Below, in pieces: positions 1-9,277 of a stretch of DNA of 64,000 nt. The DNA comes from Flavobacterium sp. ACN6 (GTDB lineage Bacteria > Bacteroidota > Bacteroidia > Flavobacteriales > Flavobacteriaceae). The first letter of the stretch is position 1. Every line of letters begins with the position of its first letter. Position numbers and translations under genes: made by a program. Location of the stretch: the NCBI RefSeq assembly GCF_002304005.1, contig NZ_MRCQ01000005.1:62001-126000 (forward strand), written 5' to 3'. The notes under the pieces were generated by a model. It was not told the DNA's origin and made no database searches. It saw nothing but the letters and a program-made list of their open reading frames with translations.

Positions 1-290
1 GCCATACTCATTCCAATAGCTAGAGAATATATAACGGTTAATACGGATTCGGTTAAACCAACTGTTTGAATGGCAAAACTGCTGTGTTCTAAATGTCCAA
101 CGAAATATAGATCGACTAAAGCAAAAACCGATTCCATCATCATTTCTAAAACCATCGGAATGGCCAATAGAATTACGGCTTTCTTTATGCTTCCAGAAGT
201 ATAATCAAATGATTCGTCGCCTTTTAAGGCTGTTTTTAAAGTGGTAAAAATTTTAGAAAATAGACTTTTCTTTATAGTTGTTTCTGTCAT
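1..290 (-). CDS. MATE family efflux transporter, N-terminal part
   Basis: The gene starts with ATG at 290 and runs off the left edge, so only about 96 residues are visible. After a cytoplasmic leader of about 35 residues comes the first membrane helix (about residues 38-62), reading LAIPMVLEMMMES followed by LVDLYFVGHL. That pattern of helix, LVD and FVG is typical of the first MatE repeat (NorM/DinF group of proton- or sodium-driven multidrug and toxin exporters). The substrate cannot be told. The downstream gene on the same strand is outside the window; the upstream neighbour, the permease at 461-1660, is 170 bp away. Family assignment is good, specificity unknown. Confidence 0.85.
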   Translation of the reverse strand, partial: MTETTIKKSLFSKIFTTLKTALKGDESFDYTSGSIKKAVILLAIPMVLEMMMESVFALVDLYFVGHLEHSSFAIQTVGLTESVLTVIYSLAIGMSM

Positions 291-460
291 GATATATTAG
301 GATAAATGATAATATTGGCTCAGATGTACTTTGATCTGAACTAAAAAAACAAACTGTAGGTATCCTAATTATTGTAAAAATAAAATAGGATTAGGCAGAA
401 ACAATCATATGCTGTAGATTTTTAAGGTGGTAAATATAAGTAATATTTTTAAAGAAGAAA

Positions 461-1660
461 TTAATCCAGCAGTTTTTTGCTAACGCGGCTGCTTGCAATT
501 AATGATGCAATAAATCCCAGTGATAAAATCGTCGTCATGACAATTAGAACATTTTCTACTGAAAAAACAACAGGATAAGCTAAAGTTGGCGTAATCATTA
601 TCAGTTCATATTGCTGCTGCAAAATCACCAAGATTACTCCTAAAGCAAGTCCTATTAAACCACCAAAAAAGCTTAGTAAAGTACCTTGAAGTAAAAATAT
701 CTTTCTAAGACTATTGATTTCTGTTCCGAGATTAAAAAGTGTTTTAAGATTTCCTTTTTTCTCTAAAATCATCATAATCAATGCTCCAACTAAATTAAAA
801 AGTGCCACAATGATTACTAAAGTAAAAATCAGATATACAACAATGTTTTCAGTGTTAAGCATTTTGTATAACGACTCGTTTAATTGGGCTCTGTTTTTTA
901 ATGTAATTTTATTTTTGAAAATAAAGTTGAGTTGCTTTTTTACTGCATTTTCATCTGCATTTTCTTTTAGTTTAAATTCAATTCCAGAGATTTGATTGGT
1001 TTTATACATTAATAATTCCTGCACTAAACCTAAATCTGCAAAGACATATTTTGAATCTAAATCTTCACTTATGGAGTAAATTCCAACAGGTAATACATCT
1101 GTTTTGTTAAAAGCTTCTTCAGGATTTTCGATTGCTCCTTTTCCGGGTTTTGGGGCGAAAACCTGCAGCGGATTCTCAAAATCGAGAATTCCCATAGAAA
1201 AATTTTGAGATAAACCGTAGCCAATTACAACCTGATAGCTGTCTGGTTTAAGCCATTGGCCGCTGTAAAGTTTTTTCTTAATATCGTTGACAACTGCATA
1301 AGAACTGTCAACTCCTTTTAGGTAAGTAACTTGTTGTTTGTCTTTAAATAAAAACAAAACACGTTCTTCAATTATTTTGGTGTAAGAAGCAACGCCGCTG
1401 ATTTTCTTGATCTGACTTTCCTGATCGGGCGCAATGAGAAATGATTTTCCGTAAGTACTTCCCATTTTTAAATCGGGATCGATTTCATTTGTAAACGAAA
1501 GACTAAAAACTTTTAAGCCGCTGAAAACAGATAAAACAACAAACAAAGCCATCGTGCCAACAATGATTCCCATGCTGGCAATGCGGTTAATAATATTAAT
1601 AGCATTATTTTTACTACTGCTAAAAATATAGCGTTTGGCTATGTAAAGGGGGAAATTCAA
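461..1660 (-). CDS. FtsX/LolC-LolE-type ABC transporter permease
   Basis: A 399-residue inner-membrane protein. The first helix lies at about residues 28-50, followed by a periplasmic domain of about 220 residues (MacB periplasmic core type), then three helices near 273-297, 320-345 and 370-392. This 1+3 arrangement is that of the LolC/LolE/MacB/FtsX permeases, which couple a cytoplasmic ATPase to lipoprotein release or other envelope work. The start is TTG, in a conserved beginning MNFPLYIAKRY, one base after the rbfA stop, so the two genes are surely cotranscribed. No ATPase gene is next to it; a LolD-like partner must be elsewhere. A lipoprotein-release role is inferred, not shown. Confidence 0.85.
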   Translation of the reverse strand: MNFPLYIAKRYIFSSSKNNAINIINRIASMGIIVGTMALFVVLSVFSGLKVFSLSFTNEIDPDLKMGSTYGKSFLIAPDQESQIKKISGVASYTKIIEERVLFLFKDKQQVTYLKGVDSSYAVVNDIKKKLYSGQWLKPDSYQVVIGYGLSQNFSMGILDFENPLQVFAPKPGKGAIENPEEAFNKTDVLPVGIYSISEDLDSKYVFADLGLVQELLMYKTNQISGIEFKLKENADENAVKKQLNFIFKNKITLKNRAQLNESLYKMLNTENIVVYLIFTLVIIVALFNLVGALIMMILEKKGNLKTLFNLGTEINSLRKIFLLQGTLLSFFGGLIGLALGVILVILQQQYELIMITPTLAYPVVFSVENVLIVMTTILSLGFIASLIASSRVSKKLLD

Positions 1661-1661
1661 T

Positions 1662-2054
1662 TTATGATTTTCTTCTTTTTTCTAAAAGATCACGATTTTC
1701 GATTGGGTTCTCTCTGTTTGATAAAGCGTTATCAATTTTTTCGATATAATCTAAAGAGTCATCGATAAAGAATACCAGATTTGGTACACGACGTAATTGC
1801 AAACGCACACGTTGTGACAAATCATGTTTTATTAAAGTTGTATTTGATTTAATTCCTTCTAAAGTTTCTTTTGCTTTTTCTTGAGGAAAAATGCTTAAAT
1901 ATACTGTTGCTACAGATAAGTCTGAAGTAACACTAACTTTGGATACCGAAATTACCAGATTAGTAACTCCGTTTTTTCGCACTTCACCTTGCAGAATATC
2001 AACCAGATCTTTCTGAATGACACCGCCTATTTTTTTCTGTCTATTTGTTTCCAT
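1662..2054 (-). CDS. rbfA: Ribosome-binding factor A (30S maturation)
   Basis: A 130-residue KH-type RNA-binding protein. It begins METNRQKKIGGVIQKDL, has the central VSVTSDLSVATVYLSIF strand region and the family signature LRRVPNLVFFIDDSLDY near residues 87-103. RbfA binds the 30S subunit near helix 1 of 16S rRNA and is needed for late maturation and cold adaptation. The length is normal. It is the first gene of a two-gene unit with the permease downstream. A TATTTTTG promoter element ends only 4 bases before the ATG, so the mRNA should be leaderless or nearly so. Confidence 0.95.
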   Translation of the reverse strand: METNRQKKIGGVIQKDLVDILQGEVRKNGVTNLVISVSKVSVTSDLSVATVYLSIFPQEKAKETLEGIKSNTTLIKHDLSQRVRLQLRRVPNLVFFIDDSLDYIEKIDNALSNRENPIENRDLLEKRRKS

Positions 2055-2058
2055 AGTG

Positions 2059-2066
2059 CAAAAATA
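2059..2066 (-). promoter_or_regulatory. -7 promoter element TATTTTTG for rbfA
   Basis: On the minus strand TATTTTTG matches the Bacteroidota -7 consensus TAnnTTTG exactly and ends 4 bases before the rbfA ATG at 2054. Transcription would begin at about the start codon itself. A possible TTG (-33) lies about 23 nt upstream. Confidence 0.6.
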
Positions 2067-2551
2067 CTATTTTTAAATTTTAATCGATACAATTTCAAAT
2101 GAACAATAGGATGATTTTTGTGTTCTGATTCATTTTTCTCTCTATTCTAATTATTCTTCCCAAAAATTTTCTCAATTTTTACCATTCTCTGTTTGCAAAC
2201 TTTTTTTCTTTGTTTTGAATTTTTCAAAACAAACCAGATGTTATATGTTTAAAATATTAGTAAATAAAAAACACATATTTACGAATATTATGCTAAAAAT
2301 TAAATATTAGATAAATTTATTATCACTAACATAATGTGCTTTTTTATAAAAATTTATCACTTTTTTTAGGTTAAAACTAAATTAACAATAATTAACTTAA
2401 AAACCAGTAAATCAACTAGTCACGAAAAAATATATGTAAAATATTTACAAAAAAACACCTAGAGACTTCATATTTAACAGGATAGAACAGGATACAAAGA
2501 GGTGAGGATATAAATAAGTTTATCTCAACTTATCTAACCAAAATTATCCTT
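2067..2551. other. Divergent intergenic region rbfA / susC
   Basis: Nearly 500 bp of very AT-rich sequence between two divergent genes. I see no open frame of interest. It holds a perfect hairpin at 2209-2233 (11-bp arms TTTGTTTTGAA, 3-nt loop) and a short direct repeat (ACAGGATA, near 2478-2496) shortly before susC. No clean TAnnTTTG element was found facing susC. It probably carries the regulatory leader of the susCD operon, but no binding site can be named. Confidence 0.4.
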
Positions 2552-5542
2552 ATGAAAAACAAAATTAATCATTTGATTGTTTTGATCTTTTCCATTTTGT
2601 TTCATTTTACTGGCCTTGCACAGAACAAAATGGTATCTGGATCAATTACCGATTCAAACGGAATTCCTATTCCTGGAGCTAACATCATAATTAAGGGATC
2701 TCAAATTAGTGCGATCTCCGATTTAGATGGAAAATATTCCATAAACGCAAATACAGGCAGCGTTTTAATTTTTAGTTCTACCGGCTCAGAAACAGTCGAA
2801 AAAACTGTTGCTCAATCTTCTACAATGAATATCACGCTTTCCGACGAAGTTTCAGAACTTAAAGAAGTTGTGGTTGTTGGTTACGGAACGATGAAGAAGA
2901 GTGATTTAACTGGATCTATAACTCAAATTAAAGGCGATGTACTAACCACAGTAACAAGCTCAAATCCGCTAGAGGCAGTTCAAGGTAGAGCTGCAGGTGT
3001 TGCAGTTTTAAACAACGATTCTTCTCCTGGTTCTTCGCCAAAAATAAGAATACGTGGAAACGGTTCTATTAGTGCCGGCAATGACCCATTAATAGTTGTT
3101 GATGGTTTTGCTTTGGTTAACAGCAACTTGAATGACATTAGCTCAAACGATATTGAGTCTATGGAAATTCTTAAAGACGCATCATCTGCTGCTATATATG
3201 GTTCAAGAGGCGCAAATGGTGTTATTCTCATTACAACAAAAAAGGGAAAAAAGGGGCAAAATAATTTGGAGATAGTGGGCACCAGCGGTATCTCTACTCC
3301 TGCGCGACTGCCTAAATTGTTAAGCAGGGATAATTTTGTTAATTTCATTAATGACGCTTATACATATTCAACTGGGAAACCAGTTTACTCTGCCACTAAT
3401 CCTGCTCCAAATACAAATGTTGACTGGCAGAATGAAGTCATTCAAAACATGGCTTTGATGAAAAATTATTCTTTATCTTTTAGTGGAGGAAAAGAGAATA
3501 CAACATATCTGCTATCGGGAAATATTTTTTCGCAAGACGGAATTGTAGAAGCTTCTGGTTTTAAAAAGATGACACTTAGAACAAATTTGAATCATGAATA
3601 CAAACCATGGCTTACAGTGGGAACACATTTACAAGTTGGGCGTTCGCAAAGAGACATTCGCAATAATCCTACTGGGGATATTTTTCGATACGGCTGGCCA
3701 ACTATTCCAGTAAAAAATGCTGATGGAAGCTGGTACTATGCAACGGAAGACCCAGCGATCAGTTCTTATTTTGAAGGAACTTGGAATCCTGTTTCAGAGG
3801 CTTCAGAAATGACAAATGAAATTTCCTCAGATCGTATTTTAGGAGATGTTTATGCTCATTTTAAGCTCGCTAAAAATTTAACTTTTAAAACCAATTTTGG
3901 TGTAGATATTTCTAATGAAAAGCAATATGAATATTATACTTCAAAATCAACAGCAGGAATTGGATCTGGAAGTACTGGTACAGGAAGCCAATACTACAGA
4001 AGACAAACTTCTCAGCTGACGGATAATATTTTAAGCTACTCTAATACTTGGAATGATAAACATAGTTTTACTGCAACGGGAGTTTATTCTTGGCAGGAAT
4101 ATGTATATGAAGATTTAGGTGTAAGAGGATCTGGTTTTCTAAATGATGCTACGGGAGCAAATGATATTACGTATGCAGATAGAGGAAGTATTACCAATTC
4201 ATCTACTAAATATTCAAGTAAATTAATTTCATGGACCGCACGTGCTTCTTATGCTTACGATGAAAAATATCTACTTACATTGACTGGCCGTTACGATGGA
4301 TCTTCTCGTTTTGGAAATAATAACAAATGGGGATTTTTTCCTTCTTTGGGATTAGGCTGGCGAATTGATAAGGAAAATTTCTTAAAAGAAAATAAAACAA
4401 TTACGGCATTAAAACTTAGAGCAAGTTATGGTGTTACTGGTAATCAGGAAATTGGTAATTACCAATCTTTATCGAAACTTGTAAAAGCCAATTATGTTTA
4501 TGAAAATAACCCAATTTTTGGATTTGTAGAAACTATTGGAAATCCTGATCTAAAATGGGAACGCAATATTCAATATAATGTGGGACTGGATCTAAGCTTA
4601 TGGAACAGATTGGATCTAAACTTAGATTTTTACCAAAGACAAACTTCGGATTTGTTGTATAATGTTCCTATTCCTACAACTTCGGGTTATAACAGTATGT
4701 TACAAAATATTGGAGAAGTTAAAAACATTGGTTTTGAAGTTACTGCAAAAGTACAGATAATCGACTCCGCTTTTAAATGGGATTTAAGTACCAATTTCTC
4801 TAAAAACAAAAATGAAATCGTCAGCTTATATGGCGATGTAGATCGTATTAATGTTGGCAGTTCATCTTCAGGAATAGCTAAATATTTAATGGTCGGCCAG
4901 CCGGTAAATAGTGTTTGGGCGCGCGAATCTGCAGGTATCATTCAGACACAGGAACAACTAACGGCGTATCAGCAAATTCGCCCGACGGCTAAGCTGGGAG
5001 AAGAAATGTATGTCGATAAAAACAATGATAAAATCATCAATAATGATGATTATGTAAATATTGGAACCACTTCACCTGATTTCTTTTATGGAATTTCAAC
5101 TAACGTGAGTTATAAAAACCTGGCTTTAGATATTTATGGGCAGGGAGCAACAGGTCTGGCTTCTGATGAAGATAATAATTATATGGTTTTTGGAGAAAAT
5201 CAAATTCAAAACAGAAATTATATTCCAACTCAATATGCATATGACAGAATGTGGAGTCCGACCAATACGTCTGGAACTTTTCCTAGAGCTGGCGCACAAG
5301 AAGTTTATTTGTCAAATCGCACGAATGGAGACTGGAATTATTTTGTGATTAAGAACATAAAATTAGCTTATAATTTATCGAATGTTATTAAAAATGTTGA
5401 TTGGGTAAAACAATTAAATGTTTATGTGAACGCGCAAAACTACATCAACATTGCTAATCACAGAGGCTATAATCCGGAGAGTGGAAGCGTAAATTCACCG
5501 TATGTAAAAACTATGCTTGTTGGTTTTACTGCGAAATTTTAA
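2552..5542 (+). CDS. SusC/RagA family TonB-dependent outer-membrane transporter
   Basis: A 996-residue outer-membrane protein. The signal peptide (about 1-24) ends in LAQ. It is followed by a carboxypeptidase-regulatory-like beta-sandwich (about 27-108), the TonB-interacting ELKEVVVVGYG segment, a plug domain with the SusC signature IRGNGSISAGNDPLIVVDG, and a large beta-barrel ending in a terminal phenylalanine (FTAKF). It would import a bulky ligand, usually a glycan or peptide, using proton-motive force through TonB, with the SusD-like lipoprotein encoded 17 bp downstream as lid. Full length for the family. No glycosidase, regulator or anti-sigma gene is adjacent, so the substrate is unknown. 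Confidence 0.95.
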   Translation: MKNKINHLIVLIFSILFHFTGLAQNKMVSGSITDSNGIPIPGANIIIKGSQISAISDLDGKYSINANTGSVLIFSSTGSETVEKTVAQSSTMNITLSDEVSELKEVVVVGYGTMKKSDLTGSITQIKGDVLTTVTSSNPLEAVQGRAAGVAVLNNDSSPGSSPKIRIRGNGSISAGNDPLIVVDGFALVNSNLNDISSNDIESMEILKDASSAAIYGSRGANGVILITTKKGKKGQNNLEIVGTSGISTPARLPKLLSRDNFVNFINDAYTYSTGKPVYSATNPAPNTNVDWQNEVIQNMALMKNYSLSFSGGKENTTYLLSGNIFSQDGIVEASGFKKMTLRTNLNHEYKPWLTVGTHLQVGRSQRDIRNNPTGDIFRYGWPTIPVKNADGSWYYATEDPAISSYFEGTWNPVSEASEMTNEISSDRILGDVYAHFKLAKNLTFKTNFGVDISNEKQYEYYTSKSTAGIGSGSTGTGSQYYRRQTSQLTDNILSYSNTWNDKHSFTATGVYSWQEYVYEDLGVRGSGFLNDATGANDITYADRGSITNSSTKYSSKLISWTARASYAYDEKYLLTLTGRYDGSSRFGNNNKWGFFPSLGLGWRIDKENFLKENKTITALKLRASYGVTGNQEIGNYQSLSKLVKANYVYENNPIFGFVETIGNPDLKWERNIQYNVGLDLSLWNRLDLNLDFYQRQTSDLLYNVPIPTTSGYNSMLQNIGEVKNIGFEVTAKVQIIDSAFKWDLSTNFSKNKNEIVSLYGDVDRINVGSSSSGIAKYLMVGQPVNSVWARESAGIIQTQEQLTAYQQIRPTAKLGEEMYVDKNNDKIINNDDYVNIGTTSPDFFYGISTNVSYKNLALDIYGQGATGLASDEDNNYMVFGENQIQNRNYIPTQYAYDRMWSPTNTSGTFPRAGAQEVYLSNRTNGDWNYFVIKNIKLAYNLSNVIKNVDWVKQLNVYVNAQNYINIANHRGYNPESGSVNSPYVKTMLVGFTAKF

Positions 5543-5559
5543 TTTTAAAAATCTATAAA

Positions 5560-7140
5560 ATGAAAATCCTAAAATATATCTTTTCAGGTTGTGCATTACT
5601 GCTCTTTTCTCAATGTACAGATCTAACCGAAGAACCTTACACTTTTTTATCGCCAGCAAATTATTATAAAAATGCGAGCGAACTAAACACGGCTTTAGTT
5701 GGTGTTTATGATGGCTATCAAAATGGTTTTAATGGTAATTATAAATACATTATGTATTTGGAAGTTCTAACTGAGTTTGGTTCTCCTGCATATGCAAAAG
5801 ACGATGTACAGCTTTGGAATGTATGGGCAGACATGAATAATTCTGATAAAATGGTAATTACCAATTGGGATGATGCTTATAATATTATCAATAGAGCAAA
5901 TTTGGTAATTGGCAGAGGAGAAAATGTTGAAATGGATGAAAATCTTAAAAAAAGATATTTTGCTGAAGCCCGATTCCTAAGAGCGGCCACTTATTACAAT
6001 TTAGTACGTATGTATGGAGGAGTTCCTATTCCTGAAACTTTTACAGAAGGACTTAAAAACTTAGCAATTCCACGAAAGTCAACCGATGAAACTTATGCCT
6101 ATATCATTGCAGACCTTGAATATGCCGAAGAAAATCTTCCTCAAAAATCAGGGTATGAAAATGGTAATAACTGGAGAGCATCAAAAGGAGCGGCTCAAGC
6201 TTTACTTGGTGATTTGTACTTAACACGAGGAAGTATGACGGGAGATAGAACATATTTCCAAAAATCAAAAGATTACTGTACCAAAGTGATTCAATCTGGG
6301 CAGTATAATTTACAGCCGAATTTTAAAGATTTATGGTTTTGGTGGAATACGAACAATAAAAACGGAACGGAATCTGTATTTGAAATGCAGTACGGAGCTG
6401 TTGAAAATGAGTACAATAATAACCATGTTATGTTTGGTGTAAATATAACCGAAACTACTCTTGGCTGTTATATGTACCATAGATTTGGACCTTCTATACA
6501 GCATTATCTTTCTTACAGCAATGATGATACCCGAAAAGAAGGCAGTTTTTTAACAACTGTAAACGTCACAGAAAAAGGTAATCCAAGCCACATAATACAA
6601 ACCATAGAATTTGTTCCAGGTGATAAAGGGTTTTTCCCAGGATCAAAAGGATGGAAAACTGCATCTCCGGGAAATCTTAAATTTTATGACAGAACAGAAA
6701 ATTCAGCTTCATTAAAAAAACCTCAGGCTAATTCTTATGTAATTCGATATGCCGATGTACTCTTAGATTATGCTGAAGCAGAGAACGAAATGAATGGCCC
6801 TGCAGCTGCCTATACTTATATAAACAGAGTAAGAAATAGAGCAAATTTACCAGATCTGACACCTGGTTTAGGCAAAGAAGAGTTTGCAGATGCTATTTAT
6901 AAAGAGCGAGGATTTGAATTTGTTGGTGAAGGTGTATTATTTTTCGATGAATTACGAACTAATCGTATCGGCAAAAATGTAGCAAATCATGTAAAATGGG
7001 GAAATGATAATGGCATTAATATGTATGTTAACAATCCGCTTCAATTTACCCCTTCTAAGAATTTCTTATTTAAAATTCCTAGATATGATCTAGATTCTAA
7101 TCCTGCACTAATACAAAATCCTGATAACGCAAGTAATTAA
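5560..7140 (+). CDS. SusD/RagB family nutrient-binding outer-membrane lipoprotein
   Basis: A 526-residue lipoprotein. The signal peptide ends at Cys19 in LLFSQC, the likely lipidation site. The N-terminal SusD-like segment (LSPANYYKNASELNTALVGVYDGY) and the C-terminal RagB/SusD domain (VIRYADVLLDYAEAENE, then AYTYINRVRNRANLP and ERGFEFVGEG) are both intact. It forms the hinged lid on the SusC barrel encoded immediately upstream and catches the ligand at the cell surface. Cotranscribed with susC. A strong hairpin follows the stop codon. Ligand unknown because no degradative gene accompanies the pair. Confidence 0.94.
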   Translation: MKILKYIFSGCALLLFSQCTDLTEEPYTFLSPANYYKNASELNTALVGVYDGYQNGFNGNYKYIMYLEVLTEFGSPAYAKDDVQLWNVWADMNNSDKMVITNWDDAYNIINRANLVIGRGENVEMDENLKKRYFAEARFLRAATYYNLVRMYGGVPIPETFTEGLKNLAIPRKSTDETYAYIIADLEYAEENLPQKSGYENGNNWRASKGAAQALLGDLYLTRGSMTGDRTYFQKSKDYCTKVIQSGQYNLQPNFKDLWFWWNTNNKNGTESVFEMQYGAVENEYNNNHVMFGVNITETTLGCYMYHRFGPSIQHYLSYSNDDTRKEGSFLTTVNVTEKGNPSHIIQTIEFVPGDKGFFPGSKGWKTASPGNLKFYDRTENSASLKKPQANSYVIRYADVLLDYAEAENEMNGPAAAYTYINRVRNRANLPDLTPGLGKEEFADAIYKERGFEFVGEGVLFFDELRTNRIGKNVANHVKWGNDNGINMYVNNPLQFTPSKNFLFKIPRYDLDSNPALIQNPDNASN

Positions 7141-7146
7141 AATAAC

Positions 7147-7184
7147 AAATCCTTTTCACCAGCTTAATCTGGTGAAAAGGATTT
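7147..7184 (+). terminator. Hairpin after the susCD operon
   Basis: Perfect 16-bp stem (left 7147-7162, right 7169-7184; arm begins AAATCCTTTTCACC) with a 6-nt loop, starting 6 bases after the susD stop. There is only a weak T-rich tail, so it may act as a terminator or as an mRNA 3'-end stabiliser between convergent genes. Confidence 0.7.
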
Positions 7185-7208
7185 ATATTAAATTAAAATA
7201 TTTTTAAA

Positions 7209-8462
7209 TTATCTGCTTTGCAGCCATCCTTCTGGATTATTGTTTGAAGTATTTTGAAGGATCAAGAATTTTATAATTGTTTTTCCTGTATCTCCACTTG
7301 TTCTAACTCTTCCAATGTTTTGTTTAATTGTTACTTTGTCGCCTTGGCTAACCGAAACAGAACTTAAGTTTTGGTAAACTGTAAAAAAGTCACCATGCTG
7401 AATTACGACGGCTTTATTCACTGGAGATAAAACAATAACTTTTGAAACTTCTCCTGCAAACACTGATCTTGCGCTGGCTCCATCTTCGGTTGTAATCTCA
7501 ACTCCTGAGTTATGCACCGTAAGTGACGGATGAAGTGGATGCGGCTGATCTCCATATCCTAAAGAAATAAATCCTTTTTCTACCGGCCAAGGTAATCTTC
7601 CTCTGTTGGCTTTAAAGTCTGCCGCTAAGATTTTATCTTCTGGTGTCAATGCAATTTTAGAAGAAGAAACAGGTGCTTTTGCTTCACTCGAACCTGGGTT
7701 TGCTTTTGCTCTTTCTGCAGCTGCTTTTCTATTTGCTTCTGCAATCGCTTCACGAATTAAACGATCAATTTGTCTGTCAATTCGTTTTGATTCACTTTGT
7801 TTTGATCGAATATCTGCAGCAATTTTATTTTTATCTTTTTTAAGCAAATTAACCAATTTTTGCTGCTCTTTTTTCTCTTCTTCAAGAGTAACTTTTTCCT
7901 TTTGATTTTCGACAATGATCTTCTTTTTAACCTGTCTTTGTCCGTCAAGTTTCGCATTAAAATCAACTAACTGCGCAGTTTTTGACTGAATTTCAAGTCC
8001 TTGATTTTTTCTAAAAGCGGTATATTGTTTTAGATACTGAGCTCTTTTATAAGCTTGTAAGAAACTTTCAGAAGATAATATAAACATTGCCCGGCTTTGT
8101 TCAGATCGGCTTTTGTACGATTTTAAAATCATTTCGGCATAATCTTCTTTTAAAACCTTTAGCTCTTTTTTAAGTTTATTAACCTGAACCTGATTAATAT
8201 ACATATCGTTACTAAGCAGTTTTTCCTGCTTTGCTGTAGTATTAATTAATTTCTCTTTTAGTTTGATTTTGTTTGCCTGAATTAAATATTCATTCACAGC
8301 AGATTTCTCTTTTTTTCGAACAGACTGCAACATCTTTTCATTATCTCTAATTTCCTGTTGAATTTGAGCTTTACGCTGCTCCAGTTTTTCTTGCTGCGAA
8401 TCCTGCGCCCATACAAATGTAGTGGCACAAATTAAAACTAGACTTAGGAGAAATTTTGGCAT
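7209..8462 (-). CDS. EnvC-like murein hydrolase activator (degenerate M23/LytM domain)
   Basis: A 417-residue exported protein. Signal peptide MPKFLLSLVLICATTFVWAQ, then about 250 residues of charged coiled coil, then a LytM-type domain from about residue 290. The zinc ligands are degenerate: the HxxxD motif reads HNSGVEI and the final HxH is replaced by KFLILQ. That matches EnvC/NlpD-type activators of cell-wall amidases rather than active endopeptidases. I chose ATG 8462 because a longer frame would start with a TTG that lies inside a TAAATTTG promoter element at 8481-8488. Last gene of the run that begins with the flippase. Function as activator is inferred from the family. Confidence 0.85.
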   Translation of the reverse strand: MPKFLLSLVLICATTFVWAQDSQQEKLEQRKAQIQQEIRDNEKMLQSVRKKEKSAVNEYLIQANKIKLKEKLINTTAKQEKLLSNDMYINQVQVNKLKKELKVLKEDYAEMILKSYKSRSEQSRAMFILSSESFLQAYKRAQYLKQYTAFRKNQGLEIQSKTAQLVDFNAKLDGQRQVKKKIIVENQKEKVTLEEEKKEQQKLVNLLKKDKNKIAADIRSKQSESKRIDRQIDRLIREAIAEANRKAAAERAKANPGSSEAKAPVSSSKIALTPEDKILAADFKANRGRLPWPVEKGFISLGYGDQPHPLHPSLTVHNSGVEITTEDGASARSVFAGEVSKVIVLSPVNKAVVIQHGDFFTVYQNLSSVSVSQGDKVTIKQNIGRVRTSGDTGKTIIKFLILQNTSNNNPEGWLQSR

Positions 8463-8480
8463 GTTTCTATTTTTATTTTG

Positions 8481-8488
8481 CAAATTTA
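8481..8488 (-). promoter_or_regulatory. -7 promoter element TAAATTTG for the EnvC-like gene
   Basis: Exact TAnnTTTG match on the minus strand, 18 bases before ATG 8462, overlapping the very end of the DUF4292 gene. It suggests internal transcription initiation and rules out the TTG start at 8483. Confidence 0.5.
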
Positions 8489-9265
8489 CTTAATTGTAAC
8501 TTTTTTATAACCGCTTGGAACGCTATATGGAAAAGAAAGTTCTTCGTTAAATGAAATATTATTATAATTCAAATTAATACTTGTTTTCCCTTTTGGCTGT
8601 ACTGCATTTATTTCGATACTTGTTGGAAGTGTTCCCTGATTAAAAACTTTACTGTCTGCATAAGCAATCTGTAATGTTCTGTTTTCAGAAGGCTGCGAAA
8701 TCTCTTCTTTTTGAATTAAATATTTTTCACCGTCTAAGAAAAAGGTTTTCTTCAAGTTAGCATCTTTTTCTTCATCCAGTCTAAAAAGGTTTTCTACGAT
8801 TGTCTGCGTATATTTTCCTTTTCTTAAATCGTCAAAAGCTTCTCCAACTAATAAATTCTGAACTTTACTGTAATCTAAATCTGTTCCCAGCCATTTACTT
8901 AAACTTGTAAAATCTCCTTCGTAGTAAGTACTGTTTATTTTTTCGTAATAACTTACTGCTGACGGTGTAATCAAAGCTTTAGCCATTGTTATTCCTAAAA
9001 AACGCACACTTATCAAAATCTGTTTGTCTTTTTCGATTCTAATTTCGGCAGTAACATTTTGACTTTGTTTTTCATCAACATATTTCGCACTTGCTTTTAT
9101 GTATAAAGTCGAAAAATCTAGTTTATTATCGTAATGTTTTTCTATTACTTTTTTATCTTCTTTTGGTGCAATTGTCTGGCTTGTATTACTTTGTACTGCG
9201 ACCGCTTTCGTTTTACACGAAATTACAGCAGTAGAAAGTATTAGTACTATTATATATTTTTTCAT
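8486..9265 (-). CDS. DUF4292 family lipoprotein
   Basis: 259 residues. Signal peptide MKKYIIVLILSTAVISC with likely lipidated Cys17, followed by a low-complexity linker and a beta-rich domain (LDFSTLYIKASAKYVDEKQ onward). The family is seen mainly in Bacteroidota and resembles LolA/LolB-like folds in general layout, but its role is not established. It lies 12 bp after the TPR gene and 23 bp before the EnvC-like start, in the same conserved gene order as in other flavobacteria. An envelope-assembly role is only an inference from context. Confidence 0.8.
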   Translation of the reverse strand: MKKYIIVLILSTAVISCKTKAVAVQSNTSQTIAPKEDKKVIEKHYDNKLDFSTLYIKASAKYVDEKQSQNVTAEIRIEKDKQILISVRFLGITMAKALITPSAVSYYEKINSTYYEGDFTSLSKWLGTDLDYSKVQNLLVGEAFDDLRKGKYTQTIVENLFRLDEEKDANLKKTFFLDGEKYLIQKEEISQPSENRTLQIAYADSKVFNQGTLPTSIEINAVQPKGKTSINLNYNNISFNEELSFPYSVPSGYKKVTIK

Positions 9266-9277
9266 CTGAGTTCTATT

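Noticed and set aside
7209..8462. Active M23 peptidase
   Set aside because: The zinc-binding HxxxD and HxH motifs are degenerate, so catalysis is unlikely.
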